From Alkalihalobacillus sp. YIM B00296 (GTDB lineage: Bacteria > Bacillota > Bacilli > Bacillales > Fictibacillaceae): DNA of 64,000 bases. Shown here piece by piece: positions 9,638 to 18,219 of this stretch (within the stretch, counting starts at the first letter, position 1; every line of letters begins with the position of its first letter). The notes under the pieces were generated by a model. That model saw only the letters and a program-made list of their open reading frames with translations, searched no databases and was not told where the DNA came from. The stretch spans positions 186,001 to 250,000 of the forward strand of contig NZ_JAIBLJ010000001.1 in NCBI RefSeq assembly GCF_020179385.1, in the 5' to 3' direction. The position numbers and the translations under genes are program-made.

Positions 9638-10423
9638 TTGCAAAAAATTAAAGTATGTTTAGCGGATGATAACAGGGAACTTGTTGGTCTTCTTGATGAA
9701 TATATTTCAGCACAGGAAGACATGGAAGTGGTTGGTGTAGCTTACAATGGAAAAGAATGTCTTGAGTTACTGGAAGAAGAAACGCCTGATGTATTGGTTC
9801 TTGATATCATTATGCCTCATTTAGATGGATTGGCCGTTCTTGAAAATATGCATGACTTGAATTTGAGCACAAAACCGAACGTCATCATGTTGACTGCCTT
9901 TGGACAAGAAGATGTAACGACAAAAGCTGTTGAACTTGGAGCTTCCTATTTTATTTTGAAGCCATTTGATATGGAAAGCTTGACGAACCAGATCCGTCAA
10001 ATCAGCGGATCGAAAAAGTCCTTTATCAAAAATTCTTCCACTACAACCTCCCGTTCATTTTCGAAAGAGTATAAGCCGAAAAACCTTGATGCGAGCATTA
10101 TCCATGAAATCGGGGTTCCTGCGCATATCAAAGGATATATGTACCTCCGTGAAGCGATCACTATGGTTTATAACGACATTGAACTGCTCGGCTCCATTAC
10201 GAAAGTCCTTTATCCTGATATCGCGAAGAAATTCAATACTACTGCTTCCCGTGTTGAGCGTGCAATCCGCCATGCTATTGAAGTTGCTTGGAGCAGAGGG
10301 AACATTGATTCGATTTCCAATCTCTTCGGGTACACGGTGAGTATGTCGAAAGCGAAACCGACAAACAGCGAATTTATAGCAATGGTGGCTGACAAATTGC
10401 GTATTGAACATAAGGCCGGTTGA
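9638..10423 (+). CDS. spo0A: Master sporulation regulator Spo0A
   Basis: The response regulator at the end of the sporulation phosphorelay, 261 residues. The receiver domain has the acidic pair D10/D11, phosphoryl-acceptor D56 in [12 protein letters not shown]86 and K108. A linker at about 122-145 leads to the sigma-A-contacting DNA-binding domain, with [15 protein letters not shown] near residue 210. The start is a TTG after a perfect AGGAGG (9625-9630). Oddly, the last 63 bases of the gene (including the stop) and 18 more are repeated at 12962-13042 with only synonymous changes: a mobile element has integrated at the 3' end and rebuilt it. Confidence 0.98.
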   Translation: MQKIKVCLADDNRELVGLLDEYISAQEDMEVVGVAYNGKECLELLEEETPDVLVLDIIMPHLDGLAVLENMHDLNLSTKPNVIMLTAFGQEDVTTKAVELGASYFILKPFDMESLTNQIRQISGSKKSFIKNSSTTTSRSFSKEYKPKNLDASIIHEIGVPAHIKGYMYLREAITMVYNDIELLGSITKVLYPDIAKKFNTTASRVERAIRHAIEVAWSRGNIDSISNLFGYTVSMSKAKPTNSEFIAMVADKLRIEHKAG

Positions 10424-10441
10424 AAGGGTAAGGAATCTGGC
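10361..10441 (+). repeat. Left attachment-like repeat (spo0A 3' end)
   Basis: An 81-bp segment matching 12962-13042 at 76 of 81 positions. The five differences (10366, 10387, 10399, 10417, 10420) are all third-codon positions and silent. It spans codons from ACA AAC AGC through the stop plus 18 nt. It is interpreted as attL of an integrated element. Confidence 0.85.
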
Positions 10442-10593
10442 AGGAGAAGGGGTTAGAGGAATTTGACTCCTATTACCTAACTGACACCACTGACCAATAA
10501 ATAGGTTTTCGTACCAATAAATTTTTAATTTGACTATCGTAAATAATACGCCTCTATTTGTTGAGAAATTTCAACATTTGGAGGTGTTTTTTA

Positions 10594-11053
10594 TTGTCTG
10601 CTTTTGAATTTCGTCTAGATAATTTCATGTTGTATTGTGACTCAAAAAATCTTTCTAAAAAAACATTAGGGAGCTATGAACAGACATTAAAATTGTTTGG
10701 GAATTACTTAGAAAATGATTGAAGATCATAGACATTCAAAAAGTGAAGTCAGGTCATATTAGACTGTACATATTAAAAATTTGAGGGAGAGAGGAAATTA
10801 CACGGTAATTGGAAATGCAGCATCTAAAAATATTAATCATCCTGATCACAGACACGATTATAATAAGCCAATTTCCTCTACTACGGTTGCTAATTATTTA
10901 AATAACATCAAAGTGTTCTTTAATTTTCTTTACAGTGAACGAGAAATCAAAATTAATCCTGTAAAGAATATTGCCAACATCAAACCTGAACGTAAACATA
11001 AATCACTGCTGAGTGAAGAAGATATTAAAAATAACAAAAGCCACTCATTTTGA
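10594..11053 (+). pseudogene. Tyrosine integrase remnant
   Basis: The gene starts with TTG at 10594 after GGAGGTG and reads as a SAM-like, N-terminal core-binding integrase domain for 42 residues to an early TGA at 10720. Similar sequence resumes in other frames (around 10725-10770, then 10781 on) with IRLYI, TTVANYLNNIKVFFNFLY and NPVKNI, the typical N-terminal integrase pattern. It stops at 11053 after LLSEEDIK. The catalytic domain with the R-H-R-Y residues is absent. At least two frameshifts plus a truncation make this a pseudogene. Its place beside the repeated spo0A end fits an element that once integrated there. Confidence 0.8.
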
Positions 11054-11070
11054 TATGGGTGGCTTTTATT
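11036..11070. terminator. Bidirectional hairpin between integrase remnant and nuclease fragment
   Basis: AAAAGCCAC (11036-11044) pairs with GTGGCTTTT (11059-11067). It overlaps the end of the integrase remnant and serves the convergent minus-strand fragment as well. Confidence 0.65.
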
Positions 11071-11077
11071 ATCATCG

Positions 11078-11425
11078 TTATGCATATTGTTTTGCGACTT
11101 TCAAAATATCTTCTTTGTAACTCATAATGTCATCTACAGATTCTATTTTGAATGATGTTTTATTTTCATCATTAAGTTGGATATATTTATTTGTAGAATT
11201 AAATCCTAATCTACATACCCATTTACGGATATTATCATCTAACAATACATTAAAATAACTTTTATTGTCACGATAAAAAACTCTGTTCGACTCAATTTGA
11301 TCCTTCAATATTAGTTTAATTAGGACATACCCTTCAATTTCTTCTTCTGTAGTTTCAATTACTTCCTCAGTCGTACGCTTCTCAACTTGAACTTCTTCTG
11401 TAACTGCAACCTTGTTAGAATAGAC
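11078..11425 (-). pseudogene. C-terminal fragment, type I restriction/HsdR-N-like protein
   Basis: An open frame on the minus strand from 11425 to 11078. Only an internal ATG at 11308 is available, in the middle of a conserved segment, so the 5' end has been lost. Before that ATG the frame reads an acidic linker (EEVIETTEEEIEGYVL). After it come FYRDNKSYFNVLLDD, RKWVCRLGFNS and SVDDIMSYKEDI. This is the pattern I know from the C-terminal part of phage-borne and type I restriction-related proteins (YRDTKSYF, NRKPICRLHFN, DSLDDI). The match is from memory of the family, not a search. Confidence 0.5.
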
Positions 11426-11461
11426 TTATATTTTACAAAACTATAAAAAAGGGGAGATTTT

Positions 11462-11920
11462 ATGTTTAAGAAAGTAGCAACATTTGCATTGACTGGGGTA
11501 ATTGCGACTTCACTGGTTTTAGTCCCATTTGGTAACCAAGCAAGTGGAGCAACGCCAGAAATAGGTACAAAAGCTTACTATGACGAAAGTGGAGGTACGG
11601 CCTATACATATGATATTAGCACCTATAGTGCCCACTATGACCCAGCTGACACAACCCCAGATTATGCTGCCTTGGCTGCTCTTACTGGTTTAGGTGCTGC
11701 TTATGCACAAATACCTTCAAAAGCAGCCAAGGCTTTAGCATTTCTCGGTATTGGTATTGAATTCTTCGAAAGTATTGAACATTTTACGGTTACAAAGTAT
11801 GTATACAGACTTGATGAGCCTACTTCAACAAGTGCTGGTTATGTAATATATAAGTCAACCAACGAGGATGGGGTAACACGTTGGTCTCCGAAGTATAATA
11901 TCGGAAAAAATGCTTTTTAA
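11462..11920 (+). CDS. Small secreted protein, possible bacteriocin-type
   Basis: 152 residues with a clear Sec signal peptide: basic start, hydrophobic core at about 8-24 and a likely cut near residue 30 after ASGA. The mature part is Tyr/Ser/Thr-rich at first, then has a small-residue hydrophobic stretch (about 76-105, AALAALTGLGAAYAQ) and a polar C-terminus. I see no catalytic motif. The SD AAGGGGAG (11451-11458) is close but plausible. The next gene, 46 nt on, encodes a four-segment membrane protein. A secreted effector next to a membrane protein on a mobile element suggests a toxin/immunity pair, which is inference only. Confidence 0.7.
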   Translation: MFKKVATFALTGVIATSLVLVPFGNQASGATPEIGTKAYYDESGGTAYTYDISTYSAHYDPADTTPDYAALAALTGLGAAYAQIPSKAAKALAFLGIGIEFFESIEHFTVTKYVYRLDEPTSTSAGYVIYKSTNEDGVTRWSPKYNIGKNAF

Positions 11921-11966
11921 TATGTTATGATATGAACAAAACCAACTCTAGGAGGATGTAATATTA

Positions 11967-12299
11967 ATGCCGTACACCAAATGGTCTCTTATCATCAACG
12001 CTATTGTAACAATTGGTATTTTAATTTCCTTCTTTTTTTATGCACCTTTTTTCTATTCTCGAATTGTGGTCTTAATCTTTGCAATTACGGAACCCCTTTT
12101 GCTTTTTTACCCAACAAAAATACAAAAAGGCACATTTTGGGCATATTGTAGTCTCGTTTTTTTAGGGATTCTCATTACACTAAACTTAGATGGTGTATCC
12201 GTTTTTACAGAAAAGACTTTATATATACTTATATTTTTAAGTATCCTTTTAATTGGAACTTATAAATCAATCTTTAATGTTAATGTAAAGTCCGAGTAG
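11967..12299 (+). CDS. Small membrane protein, candidate immunity protein
   Basis: 110 residues with four hydrophobic segments at about 8-28, 32-50, 57-75 and 84-102, separated by short loops, and a charged tail (NVKSE). The SD GGAGG lies about 12 nt before the ATG. It follows the secreted-protein gene in the same direction and is closed by a strong terminator, so the two form a unit. I do not recognise a family. Protection of the producer against the neighbouring secreted protein is a guess based on layout. Confidence 0.65.
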   Translation: MPYTKWSLIINAIVTIGILISFFFYAPFFYSRIVVLIFAITEPLLLFYPTKIQKGTFWAYCSLVFLGILITLNLDGVSVFTEKTLYILIFLSILLIGTYKSIFNVNVKSE

Positions 12300-12321
12300 A
12301 AAGTGAACTAGAGTTCATAAA

Positions 12322-12360
12322 AAACACTGGTAAAAATGATGCCAGTGTTTTGTTTTTTGT
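12322..12360 (+). terminator. Rho-independent terminator
   Basis: A perfect 10-bp stem, AAAACACTGG (12322-12331) with CCAGTGTTTT (12343-12352), is followed by GTTTTTTG. It ends the secreted-protein/membrane-protein unit. Confidence 0.9.
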
Positions 12361-12559
12361 GTCCAAAAATAGATTCCCTCTCTATCAGTACATTTCTTTA
12401 TTTATTCCTCATCAACCCTTAACCATATATCCCCCATCTTTAAATCCAATTCATTCTCAATGTTATATACAACTGGTCAAAATTACACGTTATAGTCTTA
12501 CCAACTGTTACAGGTAGTGAAACTGTAAGAAAAAATAACTTTTAAAGGGGAAATTTAAA

Positions 12560-12733
12560 ATGATGAAGGTTAAAAATGTAACTAAAAAAGAACATAATGA
12601 TGAGGAAATTTTTGATGTGGTAGATACTGCTACTTTGCCAGTAACAGAAAGTAAGTCACATGGTCACACTATCGAATTAAAAGTTGATGATGTAGATATT
12701 GATTGGGAACAGGTTTTTCATGAAGATGAGTAG
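12560..12733 (+). CDS. Small acidic protein of unknown function
   Basis: A 57-residue open frame with SD AAAGGGG (12544-12550), ATG ATG start and a good terminator just behind it, so it is probably a real gene. The sequence is highly acidic (for example DEEIFDVVDTA and DDVDIDWEQVFHEDE) with a basic first ten residues and no membrane segment. I recognise no family. Its size and acidity would suit a leader or small regulatory protein, but nothing here proves that. Confidence 0.5.
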   Translation: MMKVKNVTKKEHNDEEIFDVVDTATLPVTESKSHGHTIELKVDDVDIDWEQVFHEDE

Positions 12734-12740
12734 GGAAGAG

Positions 12741-12768
12741 AGCCGTCTGAAAAGGCGGTTATTGTTTT
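12741..12768 (+). terminator. Terminator after the small acidic protein
   Basis: AGCCGTCT (12741-12748), GAAA loop, AGGCGGTT (12753-12760), then ATTGTTTT. Confidence 0.8.
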
Positions 12769-12961
12769 GAAAATATTGCATGGTAACCTATTGTTGAAAT
12801 CTACCAATTTCTTGTGGTATATTCTATTTAAACTCCTAGTGCAGTTGACCACTAAATAGTAGTTAGCAGAACTAACAAATAGAGGTAAAAACGATAAATT
12901 TAAAATTTGAAAACCTTGGTATATCAGTATTTTACTCTTTCTAAATCAACCTTCCTTTAAT

Positions 12962-13042
12962 ACAAATAGCGAATTTATAGCAATGGTTGCTGACAAATTA
13001 CGTATTGAACATAAGGCTGGCTGAAAGGGTAAGGAATCTGGC
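12962..13042 (+). repeat. Right attachment-like repeat (displaced spo0A 3' end)
   Basis: The second copy of the 81-bp segment. It still encodes the same 20 C-terminal Spo0A residues ([20 protein letters not shown]) and stop, but nothing upstream joins it to a gene. It is interpreted as attR, the original gene end displaced by integration, which would place the original downstream flank from 13043 on. Confidence 0.85.
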
Positions 13043-13113
13043 TCTGCCAAAAACTGAGATTGTTTTGTCGCTGCAAAAACATAGATAGAGGAAAAATGCA
13101 CTAATAATAAACG

Positions 13114-13157
13114 AAAGACACCATTATATTGATTTTCAATAAGTGGTGTCTTTTTAT
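13114..13157 (+). terminator. Hairpin, probable original spo0A terminator
   Basis: AAAGACACC (13114-13122) pairs with GGTGTCTTT (13145-13153), with a further ATTGA/TCAAT pair inside, then TTATTG. It lies about 75 nt after the displaced spo0A stop codon. Confidence 0.75.
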
Positions 13158-13175
13158 TGTGTTTTTTGGAAACTC

Positions 13176-13382
13176 TTATGAGCGACAATTTTGATAGGCG
13201 GTATTCAAATTTCGAATACGTTTTACAAGCTCTGAATTCTTGTTGATGTTATCGTTGATGATAGTCGACACCATCGATACATAATAACTGTTCATTGCTT
13301 GTTGTTTAGAAAACACATCTTTATTCTGCTCTACAAAGGTTTTGAAATTCTCTTCGAAAAAAGCGACACTGAACAGTTCCAT
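13176..13382 (-). CDS. Small hypothetical protein
   Basis: 68 residues from an ATG at 13382 that has GGAGG 8 nt upstream; a TTG two codons earlier sits too close to the SD. The protein is helical-looking and polar with an aromatic-rich start (FSVAFFEENF), two cysteine-free thirds and a single Cys near the end. No family is recognised. It follows the yqzF gene (-) by 2 nt and is probably its operon partner. Confidence 0.6.
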   Translation of the reverse strand: MELFSVAFFEENFKTFVEQNKDVFSKQQAMNSYYVSMVSTIINDNINKNSELVKRIRNLNTAYQNCRS

Positions 13383-13384
13383 GT

Positions 13385-13630
13385 TCAATTCCTCCCTCTA
13401 TTCCGGAACCTTTGTTGGACTTTGTTTCGTTTCCTGTCTCTATAAAAAATAAATCCTCCTACAAATCCAAAGCCGACCAAGAACATAAGGATACCAGCCA
13501 TCAATTCGATGATAAAGTTAGGGAAAATCGGATGCACAATCCCGAACAAGGAATCACGTATCAATTTTATTCCGACTACACCGGCAATCCCAGGTACCAC
13601 TAATATCAAGAGTGCGATTATTCTTGTCAT
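13385..13630 (-). CDS. yqzF: DUF2627 membrane protein (YqzF)
   Basis: 81 residues from the ATG at 13630. AAAGG sits about 9 nt upstream of that codon, while an earlier ATG abuts it. Two membrane segments (about 3-22 and 35-57) flank a loop with GIKLIRDSLFG, as in the YqzF/DUF2627 family, and the tail is basic (RDRKRNKVQQ). YqzF lies next to bkdR in Bacillus, and it does here, divergently. Function is unknown. Confidence 0.8.
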   Translation of the reverse strand: MTRIIALLILVVPGIAGVVGIKLIRDSLFGIVHPIFPNFIIELMAGILMFLVGFGFVGGFIFYRDRKRNKVQQRFRNRGRN

Positions 13631-13765
13631 TTCAATCATCCTTTTCTGTCGCTACTCATTGTACCGATTTTATCGTTACCTGTCTATATGTGTTTGCGAA
13701 TGTGTAAAACAAAGGGTAAAATGAGGGTGTGAAAAAAATTGCATGGTAAAAATAGGTGTTAAATA

Positions 13766-15811
13766 ATGAAAAATGTAATCATCATTGGTGCTTATAAAGT
13801 AGGAACTGCACTCGTCAAGATCATCGAAAAGTCCCAAGCGCTGAACTTGATGGCTGTCATTGATCAAAATGAAGATGCTCCCGGCATCCGCTTAGCGCAA
13901 GAAAAGAATATTGCGACCGGGACGAATTGGAAAGAATACATGGACGAACCTGTAGATGTAGTCATCGAAACGACTGGGGATGAAGAAACCTTCACCTCTC
14001 TAAGGGAAGTGAAAGATCGCCAATGGGTGATCATCCCTCCCTCAGTTGCGATCCTGGTTTCAAATTTGATTGAAGAACAGGAAAATCTGATCAATCAAAT
14101 ATCAAGGCAATCAAGACAACAGGATCTTGTATTAAGTTCATCGCATGATGGTGTCATAGCCATAGACAATAACCGCAGGATCATCATCATGAATAAAAGT
14201 GCAGAGATCATGACAGGTCTCACAGTCGAAGAAGTAATAGGAAAAGAAATTACAGAAATCATTCCTTCCAGTGAATTGCCTCGGATCCTCGACATCGGTA
14301 AAACCGAAGTAAATAAAGAGCAAGTACTAAGCAATGGAAGTAAAATCATCACGACTCGCACGCCGATGATAGACGACGATGGAAATATCATTGGAGCATT
14401 TGCTGTTTTCAAAGATATTACCGAAGTTGTAGAAATGGCAGAAGAAGTCACAAGTTTGAAGAGTGTGCAGACAATGCTGGAAGCAATCATACATTCCTCC
14501 CAAGAAGCGATAACGGTAGTCGATGAGGAAGGAAAAGGTCTTATGGTCAACCCAGCATATACGAGATTGACCGGTCTGAAATCCGAAGATATCTATGGAA
14601 AACCGGCGACTACTGATATTTCCGAGGGAGAAAGTATGCATATGAAAGTTTTGCGGACCCGCAAACCAGTCCGAGGTGTACGTCTTAAGGTAGGGCCAAA
14701 ACGTAGGGATGTAGTGGTGAACGTTGCACCCGTCATTGTTGATGGCAAATTGAAAGGGAGTGTCGGTGTCATTCATGACATTTCTGAAATCCAGTCATTG
14801 ACAGCAGAGTTGCAAAGAGCCAGACAAATCATACGTACTCTTGAAGCGAAATATACCTTTTCAGATATCATCGGTGATTCTAAAGAAATGAATTTTGCGA
14901 TCGATCAGGCAAAATTGGGTGCTTCCACACCGGCAACTGTGCTATTGCGAGGAGAGTCAGGAACCGGTAAAGAATTGTTTGCACATGCTATCCATAATGG
15001 GAGCAGCTTGAAATACAATAAGTTTGTACGTGTGAATTGTGCGGCTATTTCTGAATCGCTGCTTGAAAGTGAACTGTTCGGCTATGAGGAAGGTGCATTT
15101 TCGGGGGCGAAAAAAGGCGGTAAAAGAGGGCTTTTTGAAGAAGCTAACGGAGGAAGTATTTTTCTGGATGAAATCGGAGAGTTATCAAGTGATACTCAGG
15201 CCAAGCTTTTACGGGTACTCCAAGAAAATGAAATCATCCGAGTGGGTGGCACCAAGCCTATCCCGATCAAAGTGCGTGTGATCGCTGCAACAAATGTAAA
15301 CCTGGAAAAAAGAATAATCGAGGGCTCTTTTCGGGAAGATTTATATTATCGGATCAATCGGCTTCCAATCTTCATTCCTCCTTTAAGAGAACGTAAAGAA
15401 GATATCGGTAAACTGTGTGATCATTTGATAAGGAAATTGAATCAAGATTATGGAAGGAACATTGAAGGGATTACAGAGAAGGGAATCGAGTACCTTTGTA
15501 AATTCCATTGGCCTGGAAACGTCCGTGAGCTAGAAAATATTTTAGGGAGAGCGATCATTCATCTCTCCTTCCATGAATCATGGATTGATGTCACATCGAT
15601 ACCTTCATTGGATACTGGAGTAGAACCTAGTTCAGATTCACAAGCTTCACATTCCGACCAACCGTTGCAAGAGCAAGTGGATCAATTTGAAAAAGGGTTG
15701 ATTCAGAAAACGCTTAAAGAATGTAACGGTAATAAGACGAAGACTGCAAAAACGCTCGATGTGTCATTGCGAAATCTTTATTACAAAATCGATAAGTACG
15801 ACATTGAATAA
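13766..15811 (+). CDS. bkdR: Sigma-54 activator BkdR
   Basis: An enhancer-binding activator for the bkd operon, 681 residues. An N-terminal Rossmann-like segment begins [13 protein letters not shown]. Two PAS domains follow (about 115-225 and 240-350), then the AAA+ sigma-54 interaction domain with Walker A GESGTGKE, the sigma-54 contact loop GAFSGA (usually GAFTGA), Walker [13 protein letters not shown] and an arginine-finger region. A Fis-type helix-turn-helix closes the protein ([21 protein letters not shown]). The T-to-S change in the contact loop is conservative. The sigma-54 promoter and dyad just downstream fit its role. Confidence 0.95.
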   Translation: MKNVIIIGAYKVGTALVKIIEKSQALNLMAVIDQNEDAPGIRLAQEKNIATGTNWKEYMDEPVDVVIETTGDEETFTSLREVKDRQWVIIPPSVAILVSNLIEEQENLINQISRQSRQQDLVLSSSHDGVIAIDNNRRIIIMNKSAEIMTGLTVEEVIGKEITEIIPSSELPRILDIGKTEVNKEQVLSNGSKIITTRTPMIDDDGNIIGAFAVFKDITEVVEMAEEVTSLKSVQTMLEAIIHSSQEAITVVDEEGKGLMVNPAYTRLTGLKSEDIYGKPATTDISEGESMHMKVLRTRKPVRGVRLKVGPKRRDVVVNVAPVIVDGKLKGSVGVIHDISEIQSLTAELQRARQIIRTLEAKYTFSDIIGDSKEMNFAIDQAKLGASTPATVLLRGESGTGKELFAHAIHNGSSLKYNKFVRVNCAAISESLLESELFGYEEGAFSGAKKGGKRGLFEEANGGSIFLDEIGELSSDTQAKLLRVLQENEIIRVGGTKPIPIKVRVIAATNVNLEKRIIEGSFREDLYYRINRLPIFIPPLRERKEDIGKLCDHLIRKLNQDYGRNIEGITEKGIEYLCKFHWPGNVRELENILGRAIIHLSFHESWIDVTSIPSLDTGVEPSSDSQASHSDQPLQEQVDQFEKGLIQKTLKECNGNKTKTAKTLDVSLRNLYYKIDKYDIE

Positions 15812-15817
15812 AACGGC

Positions 15818-15852
15818 ATGCAAAATTTTTCATACTACGAAAAAACTTGCAT
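15818..15852 (+). promoter_or_regulatory. Dyad, candidate BkdR upstream activating site
   Basis: A 35-bp interrupted palindrome: ATGCAA and TTTTTC on the left (15818-15831) mirror GAAAAA and TTGCAT on the right (15839-15852), 12 of 14 positions symmetrical, spacer ATACTAC. It lies about 60 nt upstream of the -24 element, a usual distance for an enhancer site. It could also act as the bkdR terminator. Confidence 0.55.
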
Positions 15853-15895
15853 AAATGAATTCCTGATAACGCTATCATACCAAGGAATGAAAAAG

Positions 15896-15912
15896 TTGGC
15901 ATGAATCTTGCA
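15896..15912 (+). promoter_or_regulatory. Sigma-54 (-24/-12) promoter of the bkd operon
   Basis: TTGGCATG-AATC-TTGCA matches the sigma-54 consensus, with GG (15898-15899) and GC (15910-15911) 12 nt apart. Transcription should start near 15923, about 40 nt before ptb. Confidence 0.85.
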
Positions 15913-15964
15913 ATGATTATACGGTGGAAAAAGATTATGTTTTAGAAAGGGTTGAACTCAGGTC

Positions 15965-16858
15965 ATGCATTTAGAAAAACTCATCGAAGAAGCAACCCAA
16001 TTGCCAAAGAAAATCGTTGCGGTAGCCGCTGCAGAGGATCACGAGGTTATCGAGGCAGTCAAAATGGCGTTAGATAAACAAATCGCTTCTTTTCGATTAT
16101 TCGGTGATGAAGATAAGACGATGTCTCTCCTTCAAACCTTAGGATTAAATGTATCTGAGCGTCTGAAGGTGATTCCATGCGGTGATCTAGATGAAGCAGC
16201 CGCAAGAGCAGTCCAAGCTGTCAGCAATGGTGAAGCGGATGTGTTGATGAAGGGGATGGTTTCGACAGCTCGTATCCTTAAGGCGGTTCTGAATAAAGAG
16301 TATGGGCTAAGAACCGGGAAAGTACTTTCACATGTTGCAGCCTTCGAAGTGACTGGGTATGACCGTTTGATATTCGTTACGGATGCTGCTATGAATATTA
16401 CGCCTGATTTACAGCAAAAAGCAGAAATCGTCCAGAATGCAGTAGGTGTGGCGGTCAGAATAGGTGTGGAAAATCCAAAGGTTGCCCCGATCACTGCCGT
16501 AGAAGTCGTCAATCCATCGATGGAAGCGACACTTGATGCAGCAGCTCTTACCCAAATGAATAACAGGGGGCAAATTAAGAATTGTGTTGTGGATGGCCCA
16601 CTTGCTCTCGATAATGCCGTTTCTATGGAAGCTGCAGAACATAAAGGGATAGGAGGGCAAGTCGCTGGACAAGCGGATATCCTTCTAGTTCCTAATATCG
16701 AGACTGGAAATGCGCTATACAAATCATTGATTTATTTTGCCCGCGCTAAAGTCGGTGCTGTCATTGCTGGTGCAAAAGCCCCGATTGTATTGACATCCAG
16801 GGCTGATACTGCAGAGAGTAAGTTGTATTCGATTGCGCTGGCAGTACGTTCAATTTAG
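15965..16858 (+). CDS. ptb: Phosphate (iso)butyryltransferase
   Basis: Converts branched acyl-CoA and phosphate to acyl phosphate plus CoA; with Buk it recovers ATP from branched-chain amino-acid breakdown. The 297 residues match Ptb length. Family words include [33 protein letters not shown] and [14 protein letters not shown]. It is the first gene of the operon behind the sigma-54 promoter. The SD is weak (AAAGGG then CAGG). bcd follows after 71 nt. Confidence 0.94.
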   Translation: MHLEKLIEEATQLPKKIVAVAAAEDHEVIEAVKMALDKQIASFRLFGDEDKTMSLLQTLGLNVSERLKVIPCGDLDEAAARAVQAVSNGEADVLMKGMVSTARILKAVLNKEYGLRTGKVLSHVAAFEVTGYDRLIFVTDAAMNITPDLQQKAEIVQNAVGVAVRIGVENPKVAPITAVEVVNPSMEATLDAAALTQMNNRGQIKNCVVDGPLALDNAVSMEAAEHKGIGGQVAGQADILLVPNIETGNALYKSLIYFARAKVGAVIAGAKAPIVLTSRADTAESKLYSIALAVRSI

Positions 16859-16929
16859 TGGTTGCTGCTTTTTACACAGGCGCTTACGGTCCGTCAAACA
16901 ATAGATCGATTTCAAGGAGGAAGATGAAC

Positions 16930-18033
16930 ATGGAAATTTTCAAATATATGGAGACTTATGATTACGAACAATTGGTGATTTGCCAGGATAAGCAATCCGG
17001 TTTAAAGGCAATCATCTGTATCCATGATACGACGCTGGGTCCTGCGCTCGGTGGTACAAGAATGTGGACATACGAAACAGAAGAGGCAGCGATTGAAGAT
17101 GCTCTTCGACTTGCAAAAGGTATGACATATAAAAATTCCGCAGCTGGATTGAACCTAGGCGGAGGAAAAACAGTCATCATCGGTGACCCTCGAACAGATA
17201 AAAACGAAGAAATGTTCCGCGCGTTCGGTCGTTATATCCAAGGCTTGAATGGACGTTACATAACTGCAGAAGACGTCGGTACAACTGTTGCAGACATGGA
17301 TCTTATCCGTCAAGAAACAGAATTCGTAACCGGAGTATCACCTGCATTCGGTTCCTCGGGTAATCCGTCACCGGTAACAGCGTATGGTGTTTATAGAGGA
17401 ATGAAGGCTGCTGCTAAAGAAGCATTCGGTACAGATTCACTCGAAGGGAAGGTAGTTGCGGTCCAAGGTGTCGGCAATGTGGCTTATAATCTTTGTAAGC
17501 ATCTACATGAGGAAGGTGCTCAACTGATCGTTACAGATATCCATAAGGAAGCAGTACAGCGTGCAGTAGATGATTTCGGGGCAAAAGCTGTAGATCCAGA
17601 TGATATCTATTCTGTTGAATGTGACATCTATGCGCCATGTGCACTTGGAGCGACTGTGAATGATGAAACAATTTCACAATTGAAGGCGAAAGTCATTGCT
17701 GGTGCAGCAAACAACCAGCTGAAGGATACGAAACATGGAGATGCGATTCATGAAATGGGTATTGCGTATGCTCCGGACTACGTGATCAATGCTGGCGGTG
17801 TAATCAACGTTGCAGATGAGTTATATGGATATAACCATAATCGGGCGATGAAAAAGGTTGAAACGATCTATGACAACATTGCAAGGGTATTTGAAATTTC
17901 AAAGCGGGATGCCATCCCTACATATATGGCTGCAGACCGTCTTGCAGAAGAACGTATCGAACGAAACAAGAATTCTAGAAGCCAATTCTTACTAAACAGC
18001 AGACATATTTTATCCCAACGCATCGGTCAATGA
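16930..18033 (+). CDS. bcd: Leucine (branched-chain amino acid) dehydrogenase
   Basis: An NAD-dependent oxidative deaminase of Leu, Ile and Val to 2-keto acids, 367 residues. The ATG at 16930 has AAGGAGG (16914-16920) at 9-nt spacing; the ATG at 16924 is too close. Substrate/catalytic lysines K68 (GMTYKN) and K80 (LNLGGGK) are present, as is the NAD-binding GVGNVAYNL. It supplies the keto acids for the BKD complex encoded downstream. Confidence 0.96.
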   Translation: MEIFKYMETYDYEQLVICQDKQSGLKAIICIHDTTLGPALGGTRMWTYETEEAAIEDALRLAKGMTYKNSAAGLNLGGGKTVIIGDPRTDKNEEMFRAFGRYIQGLNGRYITAEDVGTTVADMDLIRQETEFVTGVSPAFGSSGNPSPVTAYGVYRGMKAAAKEAFGTDSLEGKVVAVQGVGNVAYNLCKHLHEEGAQLIVTDIHKEAVQRAVDDFGAKAVDPDDIYSVECDIYAPCALGATVNDETISQLKAKVIAGAANNQLKDTKHGDAIHEMGIAYAPDYVINAGGVINVADELYGYNHNRAMKKVETIYDNIARVFEISKRDAIPTYMAADRLAEERIERNKNSRSQFLLNSRHILSQRIGQ

Positions 18034-18219
18034 CTTTTAGCTCTTTTAAATTCAATGTTGATTCTTAAGCCCCTGCGGAGAAAAGGACCCAGACAAGACC
18101 CCATAGTGTGGACAATCAGGATGCTTGCGGATTCGCCCTATAATAATCAACAATGAAGAATAACTGGGCCTAATTATAAAAAAATCGTTTTTTAAGAGTC
18201 ATCAATGGAGGGTTCCGTT
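18034..18219. other. Intergenic stretch within the bkd operon
   Basis: 186 nt between bcd and buk, long for this operon. It contains short GC-rich dyads (around 18070-18145) but no open frame with an SD and no clear terminator with a T run. Nothing further can be assigned. Confidence 0.4.

Larger units (their letters stand above)
10442..12961 (+). mobile_element. Decayed integrative element at the spo0A 3' end
   Basis: About 2.5 kb lies between the two 81-bp repeats. In order it holds a broken tyrosine-integrase gene next to the left repeat, a nuclease-type fragment on the minus strand, a small secreted protein, a four-segment membrane protein and a 57-residue acidic protein. The DNA is visibly more AT-rich than the flanking genes. 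The integrase has lost its catalytic half, so the element should be immobile on its own. It also separates spo0A from the hairpin at 13114, its likely original terminator. Bases 10442-10593 and 12769-12961 hold no gene I can support. Confidence 0.8.

Noticed and set aside
16132-16722. 196-residue minus-strand frame inside ptb
   Set aside because: A shadow frame without SD; the plus-strand Ptb protein is complete and conserved.
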